NCBI GenBank assembly: GCA_016928755.1
Contig: JAFGKB010000307.1
Location: forward strand, 1-7,083
Direction of reading: 5' to 3'
DNA: 7,083 nucleotides
Source of the DNA: Anaerolineae bacterium
GTDB lineage: Bacteria > Chloroflexota > Anaerolineae > B4-G1 > SLSP01
Position numbers and translations under genes: made by a program. Of this stretch, positions 6,188-7,083 are shown in pieces. The notes below the pieces were generated by a model. It did not search any database. It saw only the letters and a program-made list of their open reading frames with translations, and was not told the DNA's origin. The number at the start of each line of letters is the position of its first letter. Position 1 is the stretch's first letter.

Positions 6188-6380
6188 CTTTCCTCTCCTT
6201 TAACATAAGAACTGAAGTGTTTCATTAAAACCTATACCATAATACCATATTTCACTAGCTAAAGTAGTACCAACTGCCATTAGGCTACAAAAAAAGTCTT
6301 AACATATTTGGCTCTTGCCCAAGGTCTGCCCATTAGCATACTCTTGCGTTACCCCTTAGTCTGACGGAGACTTTTATAGT
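6188..6380. other. Intergenic gap between HAS-barrel and VWA genes
   Basis: There is no open reading frame of note. On the minus strand it holds a T7 run (6295-6289), weak inverted repeats, a candidate extended -10 site, and the 12-mer TGCGTTACCCCT (plus strand 6345-6356). That 12-mer also occurs in the hairpin at 61-97 (bases 85-96) and may be a decayed half of the same palindrome family. No convincing terminator for the HAS-barrel gene is seen. Confidence 0.5.
6239..6247 (-). promoter_or_regulatory. Possible extended -10 promoter for the VWA-led operon
   Basis: The minus strand reads TGGTATTAT, which fits the extended -10 pattern TGnTATAAT with one mismatch. No -35 hexamer is visible at 17-18 bases, as can be the case for extended -10 promoters. 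Transcription would start near 6232, about 45 bases before the VWA start codon. The surrounding sequence is AT-rich, so chance matches are easy. Confidence 0.3.
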
Positions 6381-7001
6381 CTACGTCCGGGGCTGGATTC
6401 TTTCCAGGATAGCTCCCAATCTTAACGGGTCTTTACCTAAATACCGGGCCAGATACCGTGCGGCTGATAACAAATACTGCTCGCGTTCTTGTTCCGGGCG
6501 CAATCTGGCCGTGCGCTGTAGTACCGTAATGATCAGTTCGTCGGCGGGTACATCACGGCTTTCCAGTAAAATATGCAAGAAGTCTGGCTTCTGGGTGAGT
6601 TCGTTTACTTCTTCCTTGGTACATACCGTGATTTGGTGTAATAGCATGGGCGGCTGTGGCGGAAGTCCGGGTTGGTAACCCTCGTTGTCACGATACCCCA
6701 CGGAAATCGCAGAGATTTCAACCGGTAGCAGGCGCACCTCACGTTGGTCGGCTATGACCTCACGGTACTGTTCATCGGCCTCATTCACCGTTGCAGCAAT
6801 ACCCCGTAAGAAGGGGTCGGGTTCTAGTCGAATATCGTAGACGATGCCTATAACGGATGCTTGTGCTTGTTGGATGGGGGCATTTACAAAAGTCCCAAAG
6901 GTAGGAACGTCAGGCTCTGGGATTCTTGAGGCTACGACAAAGCCACGAATATCGGCACTTAATACGCTGCCGATAGTGATAATGCTGCCTTTGTTTTGCA
7001 T
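6381..7001 (-). CDS. Probable HAS-barrel domain protein (HerA/NurA-associated type)
   Basis: A 206-residue soluble protein. Residues 6-60 and about 88-106 are predicted beta strands (IGSVLSADIRGFVVASRI, ASVIGIVYDIRL, LPVEISAISVGY), consistent with a small beta barrel. PGLPPQPPMLLHQI (111-124) follows, then a mainly helical C-terminal half. The opening Ile-Gly-x-Val-x-Ser ... Gly-Phe-Val pattern and the LPPQPP segment resemble stand-alone HAS-barrel proteins that I recall being encoded beside the HerA ATPase and NurA nuclease, which process DNA ends. The HAS barrel is otherwise the N-terminal domain of HerA, where it helps hexamer assembly or partner docking. No catalytic motif is present. AGGAGAG (7010-7016) lies 8 bases before the ATG. 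The 193-bp gap makes it likely a separate transcript from the VWA operon; any herA or nurA partner would lie beyond 7083. Assignment is by pattern recognition only. Confidence 0.6.
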   Translation of the reverse strand: MQNKGSIITIGSVLSADIRGFVVASRIPEPDVPTFGTFVNAPIQQAQASVIGIVYDIRLEPDPFLRGIAATVNEADEQYREVIADQREVRLLPVEISAISVGYRDNEGYQPGLPPQPPMLLHQITVCTKEEVNELTQKPDFLHILLESRDVPADELIITVLQRTARLRPEQEREQYLLSAARYLARYLGKDPLRLGAILERIQPRT

Positions 7002-7059
7002 ACCTCTGTCTCTCCTGAAAAAAACGAGATTTTAGGGATATTATGAGGAGTGTGCATTT

Positions 7060-7083
7060 CACGCATCACGCATCACGCATCAC
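7060..7083. repeat. Heptamer tandem repeat (CACGCAT) reaching the window edge
   Basis: Three full copies of CACGCAT followed by CAC run to the last base of the window, so the true copy number is unknown. It lies about 60 bases upstream of the HAS-barrel start codon. Short heptamer arrays like this expand by slippage and are common break points in assemblies. It may be only the edge of a longer array. Confidence 0.85.

Noticed and set aside
6289..6330. Intrinsic terminator after the HAS-barrel gene (T7 run on the minus strand)
   Set aside because: The only nearby stem is short with a bulge and lies over 10 bases from the T-run, so it is not a convincing terminator.
6361..6378. 5-bp hairpin AGTCT/AGACT just after the HAS-barrel stop
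   Set aside because: The stem is too short and no T-tract follows on the minus strand.

Overview
The window is a compact bacterial signalling locus with every convincing gene on the minus strand, so it reads right to left. Base composition is moderate (roughly half GC by eye; the two LRR genes look more AT-rich than their neighbours). The gene mix is a HAS-barrel protein, a TerY-like VWA / PP2C / Ser-Thr kinase set, and long LRR proteins with a helical N-terminal domain and Pro-rich linker. That mix is most reminiscent of Chloroflexota, with filamentous cyanobacteria as an alternative. There is no rRNA or housekeeping marker to settle it.

Layout in transcription order: (1) 7083-7002, short upstream region ending at the window edge in a CACGCAT heptamer repeat; (2) 7001-6381, probable HAS-barrel protein of the kind found beside HerA/NurA DNA-end-processing genes; (3) 6380-6188, 193-bp gap with a possible extended -10 promoter; (4) 6187-5477, VWA protein with an intact MIDAS; (5) 5459-4353, PP2C phosphatase with a long acidic tail; (6) 4319-3168 and (7) 3175-1751, two tandem paralogous LRR proteins joined by an 8-bp stop/start overlap; (8) 1750-1449, a 302-bp gap holding a sigma-70-like promoter and four palindromes at an exact 56-bp period; (9) 1448-129, a protein kinase with a CxxC/CxxC zinc ribbon and a beta-rich, possibly FHA-like C-terminus; (10) 157-1, a perfect 76-bp-arm inverted repeat that ends exactly at the first base and is most simply a fold-back artefact at a contig end.

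How they may work together: VWA + PP2C + zinc-ribbon kinase matches the known TerY-P triad (VWA scaffold, phosphatase, kinase), a phospho-signalling module associated with stress and possibly phage or DNA-damage responses. Here two LRR proteins sit between phosphatase and kinase. They share an N-terminal adaptor-like domain and a pre-LRR cap but carry about 6 and 11 repeats. My inference is that the LRR proteins are recognition or scaffold subunits, that kinase and phosphatase set an opposing phosphorylation state, and that the kinase is regulated separately through its own promoter and hairpin-rich leader. The LRR-augmented triad and the leader array are the most novel-looking parts of the window.
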